A DNA stretch of 64,000 nt from an uncultured Bacteroidia bacterium (GCA_902801885.1 CADCJX010000007.1:1-64000); one strand, 5' to 3'. Positions 53,349-61,872 are shown, counted from the first letter of the stretch. Translations and numbers: made by a program. The notes: a model not told the origin generated them from the letters alone.

Positions 53349-55862
53349 ATGGAGGAGATGGAGATAGACAGGAGGTTTGAAAGCAAGTTGGGCTTCGACA
53401 AGGTCAGGACGATGATCTCTGACCGGTGCTCAACTGAATATGCTGTAGGCAGGGTGGCTGAAGAAACCTTCAGCACGGATCCGAAAACAATCGGACTACG
53501 TCTGGCCCTCACAGACGAGATGAGGCTCATAATGATGTTCGAAGAGAGTTTCCCGACGAACGGCTACATCGACTGTCTGGATTTCCTGAAACCTCTTGCC
53601 AATCCAGGCTGGAACATAGACCTCGGTTCCCTCGGAAAGCTGCGCACCATGGTGGAGACAGTCAGGAGGCTGACCAATTTCTTCATGTCGATCAAGGATG
53701 GGATCTATCCCAACCTCAAGAAAATGAGCGCTCCGGTGTTGAGCTTCCCGGAAGTCCAGAGAAGGATCGATGTCATCCTGGACAAATACGGCGATGTAAA
53801 GGACACGGCCTCAGACAACCTGCTGCAGATCCGCCGAAGCCTCAAATCCAAGGAAGGGGCCATTTCAAAAAGGGCCAATGCCATCCTCAAGCAGGCCCAG
53901 GCAGACGGAATAGTGGACGATGACGCCGGGCTGTCGGTCAGGGACGGGAAGCTCCTTATTCCGGTGAACAGCTCCAGCAAGAAGAAGATTCCGGGGTTTG
54001 TCTACGACACCTCGGCAACCGGCAAGACCGCCTTCGTCGAACCTGCGGAGATCGTAGAACTGGAAAACGAGATATTCACCCTACGGGCCGAAGAAGCCCA
54101 GGAGATCCAGAGGATCCTGGCCGCCTTCAGCGACTTCGTCAGGCCATATATTCCCGAGCTCATCAATTCCGCGGAGTACCTCGGAGAAATAGACTTCCTA
54201 GTGGCCAAGGCCCAGGTCTCACTGGACTTCAAGGCCGGCATGCCGCTGATCTCAGAGGAAGGTGAAATGAACCTCAGAAAGGCCCGCCATCCCTTGCTCG
54301 AAAGGGCCTTGGCAAGGGAAAAGAGGGCGATCGTCCCTGTCACCGTGAAACTCAATCCCACTAAGAGGATCCTTCTGATCTCAGGACCAAATGCCGGAGG
54401 AAAGTCTGTCTGCCTGAAGACGACCGGACTTCTCCAGTACATGTTCCAGTGGGGCATGCTGATCCCTACTTCCGAGACCTCGGAGCTTCCGGTCTTCGAC
54501 AGGATTATGGTGAGCATCGGAGACGACCAGAGCATCGAAAATGACCTGAGTACCTACAGTTCCTTCCTGGAGGACATGAAATCCATGCTAAAGGCTGCTG
54601 ACGGGAAGACGCTCATCCTCATAGATGAATTCGGTTCCGGCACAGAACCTGCTGCCGGCGGGGCCATTGCAGAAGCGATCCTCGCTGAAATGGACCGCAG
54701 GGGAGCCTTCGGAGTCATTACCACGCACTACACCAACCTGAAGCTCTACGCTTCCGGCCCGGACACAGGTGTCATCAACGGTGCCATGCAGTTCGACGCG
54801 GCCAAGATCCAGCCCTTGTTCAAGCTGGACATCGGCATGCCCGGCAATTCCTTCGCCTTCGAACTGGCCAGGAAGATGGGGCTCCCTGAGAATATAGTCA
54901 AGGATGCTGAGACCAGGGCTGGAGAGGAATTTGTCGGGATGGAGAGGAATCTGAGGAAGATCGTGCGTAACCGCCGTGCCCTCGATGAGAAGCTCCAGAA
55001 GATCAAGAACACGGACAAGACACTGGACAGCATTACCGAACGCTACCAGAAAGAGCTTGAAGGAATAAAGCAGACCAAGAAGGAGATCCTCGACCAGGCC
55101 AAAAAAGAGGCCATGGAGATTGTCCAGGGAGCCAACAAGACCATCGAGAATACGATCCGCACCATCAAGGAGTCCCAGGCTGACAAGGAAAAGACTTCAG
55201 TGGCCAGAAAGGACCTGCAGGAGTTCATCACCGCCCTCCAGACCAAGAAGGAAAGCGAGCAGAAGAACCATGACGACTACCTTGACAAGAAGCTCAAGCA
55301 GCTCTCGGAAAGGAAGCGCAAGTCGGCTGCCAGGAAGAACGGAATCGCCCAGGAAGCTGTACGCGAGACCTCCGACCAGTTCAGGTCCGGCCCCCTCAAG
55401 GTCGGAGAGAAAGTCAAGGTGAAGGACAACGGAATGGTCGGCGAAGTGGTCCGGGTGTCCAACAAGGCCGTCACAGTGGCCGTAGGCAACATCACCAGCA
55501 AGATGCCTCTCGACAAGGTCGAAAGGATCTCTTCCAATGAATATAAGGCCGCTCGCAAGGAAAGCGTAACCCCACGTTCAGTAATAGACAATTCCGGACT
55601 CAGGGAAAGGAGGCTGCGCTTCTCTCCTGAGCTTGACGTGCGCGGAGAAAGGGTCTCCGATGCCCTTGATATCGTTATCCACTACATCGACGATGCTGTC
55701 ATGCTGGGAGTCGGCTCAGTGAGGATCATCCACGGGAAGGGTACCGGCGCGCTGAGGGATGAATTGCAGAAATATCTCCGGACTGTTCCGGGTGTGGGTT
55801 CCGTCCATGACGAACACATCCAGTTCGGCGGCTCAGGAGTAACGATAGTGGAATTTGAATGA
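53349..55862 (+). CDS. mutS2: Endonuclease MutS2
   Basis: An 837-residue MutS2. It lacks the mismatch-reading N domain, has the MutS core and ATPase (Walker A GPNAGGKSVCLKT, Walker B LILIDEFGSGTEP, THYTNLK), a long coiled coil (about 520-680), and a C-terminal Smr nuclease domain (LDVRGERVSDALDIV, IIHGKGTGALRDELQKYL). Known roles are suppression of recombination and rescue of collided ribosomes. The 100 bp after its stop carry copies of the dispersed repeat. Confidence 0.96.
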   Translation: MEEMEIDRRFESKLGFDKVRTMISDRCSTEYAVGRVAEETFSTDPKTIGLRLALTDEMRLIMMFEESFPTNGYIDCLDFLKPLANPGWNIDLGSLGKLRTMVETVRRLTNFFMSIKDGIYPNLKKMSAPVLSFPEVQRRIDVILDKYGDVKDTASDNLLQIRRSLKSKEGAISKRANAILKQAQADGIVDDDAGLSVRDGKLLIPVNSSSKKKIPGFVYDTSATGKTAFVEPAEIVELENEIFTLRAEEAQEIQRILAAFSDFVRPYIPELINSAEYLGEIDFLVAKAQVSLDFKAGMPLISEEGEMNLRKARHPLLERALAREKRAIVPVTVKLNPTKRILLISGPNAGGKSVCLKTTGLLQYMFQWGMLIPTSETSELPVFDRIMVSIGDDQSIENDLSTYSSFLEDMKSMLKAADGKTLILIDEFGSGTEPAAGGAIAEAILAEMDRRGAFGVITTHYTNLKLYASGPDTGVINGAMQFDAAKIQPLFKLDIGMPGNSFAFELARKMGLPENIVKDAETRAGEEFVGMERNLRKIVRNRRALDEKLQKIKNTDKTLDSITERYQKELEGIKQTKKEILDQAKKEAMEIVQGANKTIENTIRTIKESQADKEKTSVARKDLQEFITALQTKKESEQKNHDDYLDKKLKQLSERKRKSAARKNGIAQEAVRETSDQFRSGPLKVGEKVKVKDNGMVGEVVRVSNKAVTVAVGNITSKMPLDKVERISSNEYKAARKESVTPRSVIDNSGLRERRLRFSPELDVRGERVSDALDIVIHYIDDAVMLGVGSVRIIHGKGTGALRDELQKYLRTVPGVGSVHDEHIQFGGSGVTIVEFE

Positions 55863-55864
55863 CG

Positions 55865-55891
55865 AGATTCTTCGCTTCGCTCAGAATGACA
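55865..55891 (-). repeat. Dispersed 27-bp repeat, copy C1 (reverse), after mutS2
   Basis: Reads AGATTCTTCGCTTCGCTCAG then AATGACA on the plus strand, the reverse complement form of the repeat. It begins 3 nt after the mutS2 stop and faces copy C2, so the two can fold into a stem with a 2-nt spacer. Confidence 0.85.
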
Positions 55892-55893
55892 CC

Positions 55894-55948
55894 TGTCATC
55901 CTGAGGAACGAAGTGACGAAGGATCTGGAACGAAGTGACGAAGGATTT
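55894..55948 (+). repeat. Dispersed repeat, copy C2, with a 22-bp tandem duplication
   Basis: 55894-55926 is the forward repeat lengthened by an internal CGAAGTGA-type unit. Its last 22 bases (GGAACGAAGTGACGAAGGAT plus CT) are repeated directly at 55927-55948 with one change, ending 13 nt before yraN. With copy C1 it forms an inverted pair between mutS2 and yraN. Confidence 0.83.
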
Positions 55949-55961
55949 AAACTTTAGAATT

Positions 55962-56369
55962 ATGAAAAACGGAAAAATTGAAAATCGCCCGACAGCAAGG
56001 ATGCTGCTGGGAAAGAGGGGAGAAGATGTAGCATGCCGTTTCCTGGAGAGACTTGGACACAGGATTATTGCCAGGAACTACAGGTCCGGACATTTGGAAA
56101 TCGACATTGTTTCCACGGACGGGAACGGCGTGCATTTTGTGGAGGTTAAGAGCCGGATGGCACCGGTGGCAGTACCGCCCGAAGAGAATGTCACTCCGAT
56201 GAAGCAGGACAAGCTTGCCAAGGCGGCCCTTAAGTTCCTGCACGGGCCTTTGGGACATTCTATGTACGGCAATGCAGAGGTGTTTTTTGACATTGTGGCA
56301 GTTGTTTTCGACAAGGAAGATGTGAATGTGGAATGGTTCCCAAACGCTTTCGTGCCGATGTATGTCTGA
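55962..56369 (+). CDS. YraN/UPF0102 nuclease-like protein
   Basis: A 135-residue protein; I start at ATG 55962. A start nine codons upstream would lie inside the repeat. It has the PD-(D/E)XK-type core: GEDVACRFLERLGHRIIARNY, then HLEIDIVSTD and FVEVKSR. The family is widespread, with a suspected role in DNA transactions. The repeat pair separates it from mutS2, so their co-transcription may be affected. Confidence 0.88.
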   Translation: MKNGKIENRPTARMLLGKRGEDVACRFLERLGHRIIARNYRSGHLEIDIVSTDGNGVHFVEVKSRMAPVAVPPEENVTPMKQDKLAKAALKFLHGPLGHSMYGNAEVFFDIVAVVFDKEDVNVEWFPNAFVPMYV

Positions 56370-56397
56370 CTGAAAGGTTATTAATGACGCTAACAAT

Positions 56398-57492
56398 ATG
56401 AACGATAAACAATATTGCGTGATAATGGCTGGCGGCAGTGCCAACCACTTCTGGCCGATAAGCAGGGAAGCCCGTCCAAAGCAGTTCCTGGACATAGCGG
56501 CTACCGGTAAGTCTTTCATCAGGATGACCTACGACCGCTTTTCCAAGATAATCCCACAGGATAACATCCTCGTCGTTACCCTAGACAAGTTCGGAGAACT
56601 CGTGACGGAACAGATCCCAGAACTACCCCGCCAGAACCTCCTTCTGGAACCATACAGCCGCAACACGGCTCCCTGTATTGCCTATTCAACGCTCGAAATT
56701 GCAAGGCGCGATCCGGATGCAACCATAGTCGTCACGCCTGCCGACCACATCATCACTGATGAAGCCTCTTTTGGAAAAGCAGTGGAAGACATCCTTGAAG
56801 AAGCCGCTGGCAATGATGTCCTGATGACGATGGGAATCCCTCCTACAAGACCGGACACGGGTTACGGTTACATCCAGGTCACCGGAGGAAAGGCAGCAGC
56901 CCAGTCCGACAAACCAGCCAAGGTCAAGACTTTCACTGAAAAACCAGACAAGGCCCTCGCTGAAGTGTTCTGCAAGAGCGGAGAGTTCTTTTGGAACTCG
57001 GGAATCTTTGCCTGGAAAGCATCCCTCATTCTCGAGGAAATGGAAAAATACCTTCCTGATGTAATTTCGATTTTCAGCGGATGGAAGGAAGCCCTGGAAA
57101 AACATGACGAAAAGGCGTTCCTCCAGAAAGCCTATTCAGAATGCCCCAAAATCTCCATAGATTATGGAGTGATGGAAAAGACCGACAGGGCGTGGCTCTA
57201 TCCTGGCAAGTTCGGGTGGTCAGACATCGACAGCTGGGATTCGCTGTTCAAGGCGATCATGGTAAAAGACAGCGAAGGGAATGTCTCCAACACAGGAAGC
57301 AGCCTCTTCAAGGAAGACAGGAACAACCTGGTCATTACCGATGACAAACGGAAAATCTACGCAATCAAAGGTCTCAAGGACTATCTTGTAATTGACACGG
57401 AAGACGCACTGCTTGTCTGTCCCAGGGACGACAAGCAGTTCAAGGAATTCATAGCAGGACTTGGAATGCCCGGCTACGAGGATTTCCGTTAG
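56398..57492 (+). CDS. manC: Mannose-1-phosphate guanylyltransferase
   Basis: A 364-residue nucleotidyltransferase making GDP-mannose from GTP and mannose-1-phosphate. The signature loop reads MAGGSANHFWPISREARPKQF, close to the family GGxGxRxWPxSRxxxPKQF but with Asn-His where Thr/Ser-Arg is usual. Further blocks are LLLEPYSRNTAPCIAYS, VTPADHII, FTEKPD, FFWNSGIFAWKAS and the DYGVMEKT region. There is no C-terminal isomerase domain. It supplies GDP-mannose for glycans. It converges on fabG with a 4-nt gap. Confidence 0.92.
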   Translation: MNDKQYCVIMAGGSANHFWPISREARPKQFLDIAATGKSFIRMTYDRFSKIIPQDNILVVTLDKFGELVTEQIPELPRQNLLLEPYSRNTAPCIAYSTLEIARRDPDATIVVTPADHIITDEASFGKAVEDILEEAAGNDVLMTMGIPPTRPDTGYGYIQVTGGKAAAQSDKPAKVKTFTEKPDKALAEVFCKSGEFFWNSGIFAWKASLILEEMEKYLPDVISIFSGWKEALEKHDEKAFLQKAYSECPKISIDYGVMEKTDRAWLYPGKFGWSDIDSWDSLFKAIMVKDSEGNVSNTGSSLFKEDRNNLVITDDKRKIYAIKGLKDYLVIDTEDALLVCPRDDKQFKEFIAGLGMPGYEDFR

Positions 57493-57496
57493 AGAT

Positions 57497-58243
57497 TTAG
57501 CAGTTCATTGCGCCGCAGCAGTGGATGACCTGGCCGCTGACATAGCTGGAAAGGTCGCTGGCGAGGAAGAGGGCGACATTGGCCACATCTTCAGGGGTGC
57601 CTCCACGGCGGAGAGGAATCTGTTTCGTCCAAGCATCACGGACGTCCTGGGGAAGTGCGTTGGTCATGTCGGAAATGATGAAACCGGGGGCGATGCAGTT
57701 GGCCCTGATTCCGCGGGGACCCATCTCCTTGGCGATGGACTTCGCGAGTCCGATCATTCCAGCCTTGGATGCTGAATAGTTGCACTGGCCTGCGTTGCCG
57801 GAGACTCCGACCACTGAAGACATGTTGATGATGCTGCCACCTTTCTGGCGTGCCATGACGGGGGTGAGAGCGTGAATGAAGTTGAAAGCGGATTTGAGAT
57901 TGACACCGATCACGGCGTCCCACTGCTGCTCGGTCATCCTGAGCATGAGACCATCCTTGGTAATGCCTGCGTTGTTGACGAGGATGTCAACCCTTCCGAA
58001 ATCTGCGACGATCTGCTCGACGACAGTGTGGGTCTGCTCGAAGTCTGCCGCGTTGGAAGCATAACCCTTCACCTTGTGGCCGAATGCCTCAAGTTCCTTT
58101 ATCGTTTCTTCAGCTGCTTCATTGATCACGAGGTCGGTGAATGCTACATCTGCGCCTTCTGATGCGAATTTAAGAGCGATAGCCTTTCCGATTCCTCTTG
58201 CTGCGCCCGTCACGAGGGCGACTTTTCCTTCCAATAATCCCAT
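57497..58243 (-). CDS. fabG: 3-oxoacyl-[acyl-carrier-protein] reductase
   Basis: A 248-residue short-chain dehydrogenase; start ATG 58243, since the 17 codons upstream fall into the inverted-repeat element and are not conserved-looking. It has cofactor loop TGAARGIGKA, NNAGITKDGL, catalytic Ser in INMSSVVG and Tyr/Lys in CNYSASKAGMIG, and the usual ANCIAPGFI. It reduces beta-ketoacyl-ACP with NADPH. The C terminus ends VIHCCGAMNC, slightly Cys-rich for FabG. Confidence 0.95.
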   Translation of the reverse strand: MGLLEGKVALVTGAARGIGKAIALKFASEGADVAFTDLVINEAAEETIKELEAFGHKVKGYASNAADFEQTHTVVEQIVADFGRVDILVNNAGITKDGLMLRMTEQQWDAVIGVNLKSAFNFIHALTPVMARQKGGSIINMSSVVGVSGNAGQCNYSASKAGMIGLAKSIAKEMGPRGIRANCIAPGFIISDMTNALPQDVRDAWTKQIPLRRGGTPEDVANVALFLASDLSSYVSGQVIHCCGAMNC

Positions 58244-58269
58244 TTTATAAATCTTTAATTTGTTATCCC

Positions 58270-58389
58270 TGGAAGAGGCGGTCGCCCCATGCACCGCCGC
58301 TACGCGGCCCCACCGTTCGCTTCGCTCCGGTCCCCCCTCTTAACGTGCCGAGGGTGGCAGTAGTGCATTGGAGCGACCGCCTCTTCCAG
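58270..58389. repeat. Long imperfect inverted-repeat element between fabG and ahcY
   Basis: The left arm 58270-58293 (TGGAAGAGGCGGTCGCCCCA plus TGCA) and right arm 58365-58389 (reverse complement with one mismatch and one extra base) enclose about 71 GC-rich bases holding CCGCTACGCGG-type smaller palindromes. The element fills most of the divergent spacer. It looks like a MITE or REP-type mobile repeat rather than an operator; no second copy is in the window. Confidence 0.7.
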
Positions 58390-58438
58390 TATCGAACAAA
58401 AATAGGGTTAATTATCAAGAAGGGCAAGAATAATTGGC

Positions 58439-58446
58439 TATATTTG
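58439..58446 (+). promoter_or_regulatory. -7 box (TATATTTG) for ahcY
   Basis: TATATTTG lies 21 nt before the GTG start of ahcY and about 50 nt past the inverted-repeat element, which may therefore sit over the upstream promoter region. Confidence 0.45.
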
Positions 58447-58467
58447 CACCTCTAATAATAAAATGCA

Positions 58468-59742
58468 GTGGCAAATAGCGAAATACGTGACCCCGGACAG
58501 TGGGAAAGCGGCGAGCTGAAAATCAGCTGGGTAAGGCACCACATGCCCCTTCTGGAGGGCCTGGAGAAGGAATTCAAGGCTGAAAAGCCCTTCAAGGGAT
58601 TGAAGGTTGCCCTATCCGTCCACCTGGAGGCCAAGACGGCGCACTTATGCGAAGTGCTGGCGGAAGGCGGAGCGGAGATGTTTATCACTGGAAGCAATCC
58701 TCTCTCCACCCAGGATGATGTAGCTGCTGCCCTCGTTCATGAAGGTTTGAACGTGTTCGCTGTACATGGAGCTACCCCCGAGGAATATGAAAGCGGTATC
58801 AGGAGAGTGATCGAGGCCGGTCCGAACATCATCATCGACGATGGAGGAGACCTCGTGTCCATGATCCATGAGAATTATCCCGAGCTGATTCAAAATGTCA
58901 TCGGAGGCTGTGAAGAGACCACTACAGGAATCCTCAGGCTCGAGGCCATGGACCGGGAAAAGAAACTCCGCTTCCCGATGATGCTGGTCAACGACGCTGC
59001 CTGCAAGCATTTCTTTGACAATCGTTATGGTACAGGCCAGTCCGTCTGGGACGGCATCAACAGGACCACCAACCTGATCGTGGCCGGCAAGGACGTCGTC
59101 GTGGCCGGTTACGGTTGGTGCGGCAAGGGTGTTGCCATGAGGGCCAAAGGGCTGGGTGCCAGGGTTATAGTCACCGAGGTCGATCCGATAAAGGCAATGG
59201 AAGCCGTGATGGATGGTTTCAGGGTCATGAGCATGTCAGAAGCTGCTGGGATCGGAGATATCTTCGTAACGGTCACCGGCTGCGAAGACGTTATCACCTC
59301 CGAGCATTTCATGAAGATGAAGGACGGAGCTATCTGCTGCAACGCAGGCCATTTTGACTGCGAAGTCTCCGTAGCCCAGCTAAAGGAGATCGCAGTCGCT
59401 GCCAAGACAGCAAGACATAACATCATGCAGTACGACCTTCCTGACGGTCGCAGGATCTACATCCTGGCTGAAGGACGCCTTGTCAACCTGGCTGCAGGAG
59501 ACGGACATCCCGCCGAGATCATGGACATGTCTTTCGCCATCCAGGCCCTTAGCGCAAGGTACCTGGCTGACAACAGGGAGATCCTTCGCTGCGCTCAGGG
59601 TGACAGCCGGAATCCAGGAAGCATGCTTTACCATGTTCCGGAAGAAATAGACAAGGCCGTCGCCCTCCGCAAACTTGATAGCTGGGGAGTTACGATTGAC
59701 AAACTTACTGAAAAACAAAAGATCTACTTATACGGAAAATAA
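58468..59742 (+). CDS. ahcY: Adenosylhomocysteinase, short archaeal/Thermotoga-like class
   Basis: A 424-residue enzyme starting at GTG 58468 (the nearby ATG is out of frame). It hydrolyses S-adenosylhomocysteine to adenosine and homocysteine with bound NAD. It has SVHLEAKTAHLCEVLAEGGA, NDAACKHFFDNRYGTGQS, the Rossmann loop GYGWCGKGVA and NAGHFDCEV. It ends LTEKQKIYLYGK and lacks the C-terminal KPxxYRY tail of the long class. A copy of the dispersed repeat (59579-59605) encodes EILRCAQGDS between ARYLADN and the PGSMLYHVPEEID block, a loop where homologues are shorter. nhaA follows after 6 nt. Confidence 0.94.
   Translation: MANSEIRDPGQWESGELKISWVRHHMPLLEGLEKEFKAEKPFKGLKVALSVHLEAKTAHLCEVLAEGGAEMFITGSNPLSTQDDVAAALVHEGLNVFAVHGATPEEYESGIRRVIEAGPNIIIDDGGDLVSMIHENYPELIQNVIGGCEETTTGILRLEAMDREKKLRFPMMLVNDAACKHFFDNRYGTGQSVWDGINRTTNLIVAGKDVVVAGYGWCGKGVAMRAKGLGARVIVTEVDPIKAMEAVMDGFRVMSMSEAAGIGDIFVTVTGCEDVITSEHFMKMKDGAICCNAGHFDCEVSVAQLKEIAVAAKTARHNIMQYDLPDGRRIYILAEGRLVNLAAGDGHPAEIMDMSFAIQALSARYLADNREILRCAQGDSRNPGSMLYHVPEEIDKAVALRKLDSWGVTIDKLTEKQKIYLYGK
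59579..59605 (-). repeat. Dispersed 27-bp repeat, copy D (reverse), inside ahcY
   Basis: The plus strand reads AGATCCTTCGCTGCGCTCAG then GGTGACA, the reverse orientation of copy A, and is read through as EILRCAQGDS. Confidence 0.87.
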
Positions 59743-59748
59743 ATCATC

Positions 59749-61158
59749 ATGAGACTGTTTCCTATCTACACCTGGACTAAAGGCATCAGAAACTTCGACC
59801 ATCGCAGACGTAAATTCTCCAACCAGCCCTGGGCTCAGGGAGTGATCCTGCTTGCATGTGTGGTTGTGGCCATGCTACTGGCAAATCTTCCTTTCACGAA
59901 AGACTTCTACCACAATCTCCTGGAAACCCAGTTCTCCCTCTTCTTCAAGGCTCCTGACGGCAAGGACATCATGTTCCCTCGCGGAATGACCGTAGAGAGT
60001 TTCATCAACGACATCCTGATGACCCTATTCTTCTTCACCGTCGGACTTGAAATCCGTCGCGAGATGAAGAACGGAGAACTTTCAAGCCTCAAAAAAGCCT
60101 TGATGCCGGTCATCGCCGCCTTCGGCGGAGTCATCGCTCCCGCCCTCATATTCACTGCAGTCAACCACGGCACCGCCGCTTCTTCTGGTTGGGGTATTCC
60201 CACTGCAACCGACATTGCCTTTGCCGTAGGCATCCTCTCCATCCTGGGAGACAAGGTCCCCGTGTCGCTGAAAGTCTTCCTTACCGCCCTCGCCATAGCC
60301 GATGACCTTATCGCCATCCTGGTCGTGGCAATATTCTACGGCGGAAACATCAATTTCGGGCTTCTGACCATCGCCATCCTACTAATCATCGGCATCCTTA
60401 TAATGAATAAGCTCGGTGAAAAGAGGGGCTGGTACTATTTCATCCCTGCAATGGTGATCTGGGCCCTGTTCTATTATTCAGGAATACATTCCACCATGTC
60501 AGGCGTGGTGATGGCCTTCCTCGTCCCTATGACCCCCCGCTACAACGAGGCCTATTTCCACCGCAAGAGGGTCCAGTACCTGCAGAGGCTCAATGAATAT
60601 AACGGAATCGCCTCTACCAGCAGCGAATTCCCCAACGGTCCGCAGAGGCATTGCCTGAGACGAATGAGTGCCATATCCAAGGGTGCCGTGCCTATGAGCT
60701 ATCGCCTGGAGCACGCCATGGGTCCCTGGGTCAACTTCCTGATCATGCCGCTCTTCGCCCTTGCCAATGCAGGAGTGGAGATCCCCGATGTGTCTTATTT
60801 CAACGTATTCAATTTCGACCCCGCTCTCGGAGGAGTGAGCATGGGTATATTCCTTGGCCTGTTGATTGGCAAGCCCCTGGGAATCTCGCTCGCAAGCTTC
60901 ATTGCTGTCAAGCTTCACGCAGGAGAGATGCCTGCAAAAGCTTCCTGGAAAATGCTTATCGCTGTAGCCTGCCTCGGAGGTATAGGCTTCACCATGTCGA
61001 TCTTTGTCGACACCCTGTCATTCGGTGACCAGACTCCTGAAGTCATGGCCAAGCTGCGCGACATGGGCAAGGTGGCAGTCCTAATGGGCTCCCTCTGCGC
61101 CGGCATCCTCGGCAGCATCCTCATCACCCTCATCCACAAAGTCGAGGGAAGGAAATAG
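59749..61158 (+). CDS. nhaA: Na+/H+ antiporter NhaA
   Basis: A 469-residue transporter with about 12 helices. It has FFFTVGLEIRREMKNGELSS, the broken-helix region GWGIPTATDIAFAVGILS, and the ion-binding pair of Asp in LAIADDLIAILVVAIFY. It exchanges two protons for one Na+ and keeps internal pH at alkaline conditions. It lies 6 nt after ahcY, hence co-transcribed. A loop at 270-310 is longer than in the E. coli protein. Confidence 0.96.
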   Translation: MRLFPIYTWTKGIRNFDHRRRKFSNQPWAQGVILLACVVVAMLLANLPFTKDFYHNLLETQFSLFFKAPDGKDIMFPRGMTVESFINDILMTLFFFTVGLEIRREMKNGELSSLKKALMPVIAAFGGVIAPALIFTAVNHGTAASSGWGIPTATDIAFAVGILSILGDKVPVSLKVFLTALAIADDLIAILVVAIFYGGNINFGLLTIAILLIIGILIMNKLGEKRGWYYFIPAMVIWALFYYSGIHSTMSGVVMAFLVPMTPRYNEAYFHRKRVQYLQRLNEYNGIASTSSEFPNGPQRHCLRRMSAISKGAVPMSYRLEHAMGPWVNFLIMPLFALANAGVEIPDVSYFNVFNFDPALGGVSMGIFLGLLIGKPLGISLASFIAVKLHAGEMPAKASWKMLIAVACLGGIGFTMSIFVDTLSFGDQTPEVMAKLRDMGKVAVLMGSLCAGILGSILITLIHKVEGRK

Positions 61159-61214
61159 ATAAAGACGACCGTGCCCCCGTTTTTTGTAAGCCAATCACAA
61201 TCAGCCAATTACAT

Positions 61215-61246
61215 AAAACGCATAGATTATTAGTCTATGCGTTTTT
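61215..61246. terminator. Bidirectional hairpin terminator, copy 2 of the duplicated element
   Basis: AAAACGCATAGA, loop TTATTAG, TCTATGCGTTTT with T run: the same stem and loop as at 35941-35973, again between converging genes (nhaA and the recombinase). Confidence 0.85.
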
Positions 61247-61272
61247 TGCATTCTCTTAATAATCAGCAACTT

Positions 61273-61872
61273 TTACAACTCTGTTTTAAGATAACGAGCC
61301 AAGGTGTTCCTGTCAACATGGCACACCTTGGCTATTTTGTTTTTGGAGATCCCTTGGTCAAGCATCTTTTTGATCAAGTTCTTCTTACCATATAATTTAG
61401 ATTTTCTAGGATCGTTTTTTCGCCCTTTCGGCCGCCCAAGAACGACCCCTTCGGACTTTTTTCTGGCAAGAGCTTCCTTTGTCCTCTGGCTAATGAGATT
61501 ACGCTCGATCTCTGCAGACAGGCCAAAAGCAAAAGCCAGAACCTTGCTCTGGATGTCATCTCCAAGACGATAATTGTCCTTGACTGTCCACACGCGGCAT
61601 TCCTTGTTCATGCAGATATACAGAATCTCCATTATCATCATGAGATTCCTGCCAAGACGGGACAATTCTGCACAAATAATAAGATCATCCTTGCCGACCC
61701 TTTTCAGCAACTTTCCTAATTCTCTCTTACCATAATCTTTCGTCCCACTTATCGTTTCCTCAATCCAACCATCTACATGAAGCGAAAGACTCCGACAGAA
61801 ATTCTCAATTTCAAAACGTTGGTTTTCTACTGTTTGTTTGTCGCTGCTTACTCTGATATAACCGTAAATCAT
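61273..61872 (-). CDS. Serine site-specific recombinase (DNA invertase/resolvase family)
   Basis: A 199-residue Hin/MpiA-like recombinase. The catalytic domain starts YGYIRVSSDKQ with Ser9 as nucleophile; the Arg-rich active-site block is ELSRLGRNLMMIMEIL, and the long E-helix AFGLSAEIERNLISQRTKEAL follows. The C-terminal DNA-binding HTH is KKMLDQGISKNKIAKVCHVD. AT-richer than its neighbours. The ATG is inside a 9-bp inverted repeat (61861-61890). It diverges from a SusC gene, and family members in Bacteroides invert promoters of surface loci. Confidence 0.92.
   Translation of the reverse strand: MIYGYIRVSSDKQTVENQRFEIENFCRSLSLHVDGWIEETISGTKDYGKRELGKLLKRVGKDDLIICAELSRLGRNLMMIMEILYICMNKECRVWTVKDNYRLGDDIQSKVLAFAFGLSAEIERNLISQRTKEALARKKSEGVVLGRPKGRKNDPRKSKLYGKKNLIKKMLDQGISKNKIAKVCHVDRNTLARYLKTEL

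Noticed and set aside
57920-57960. Possible further copy of the 27-bp repeat in fabG (GTCATCCTGAGCATGAGACC)
   Set aside because: Only about 13 bases match, and they encode the normal FabG segment LMLRMTEQQ; coincidence.
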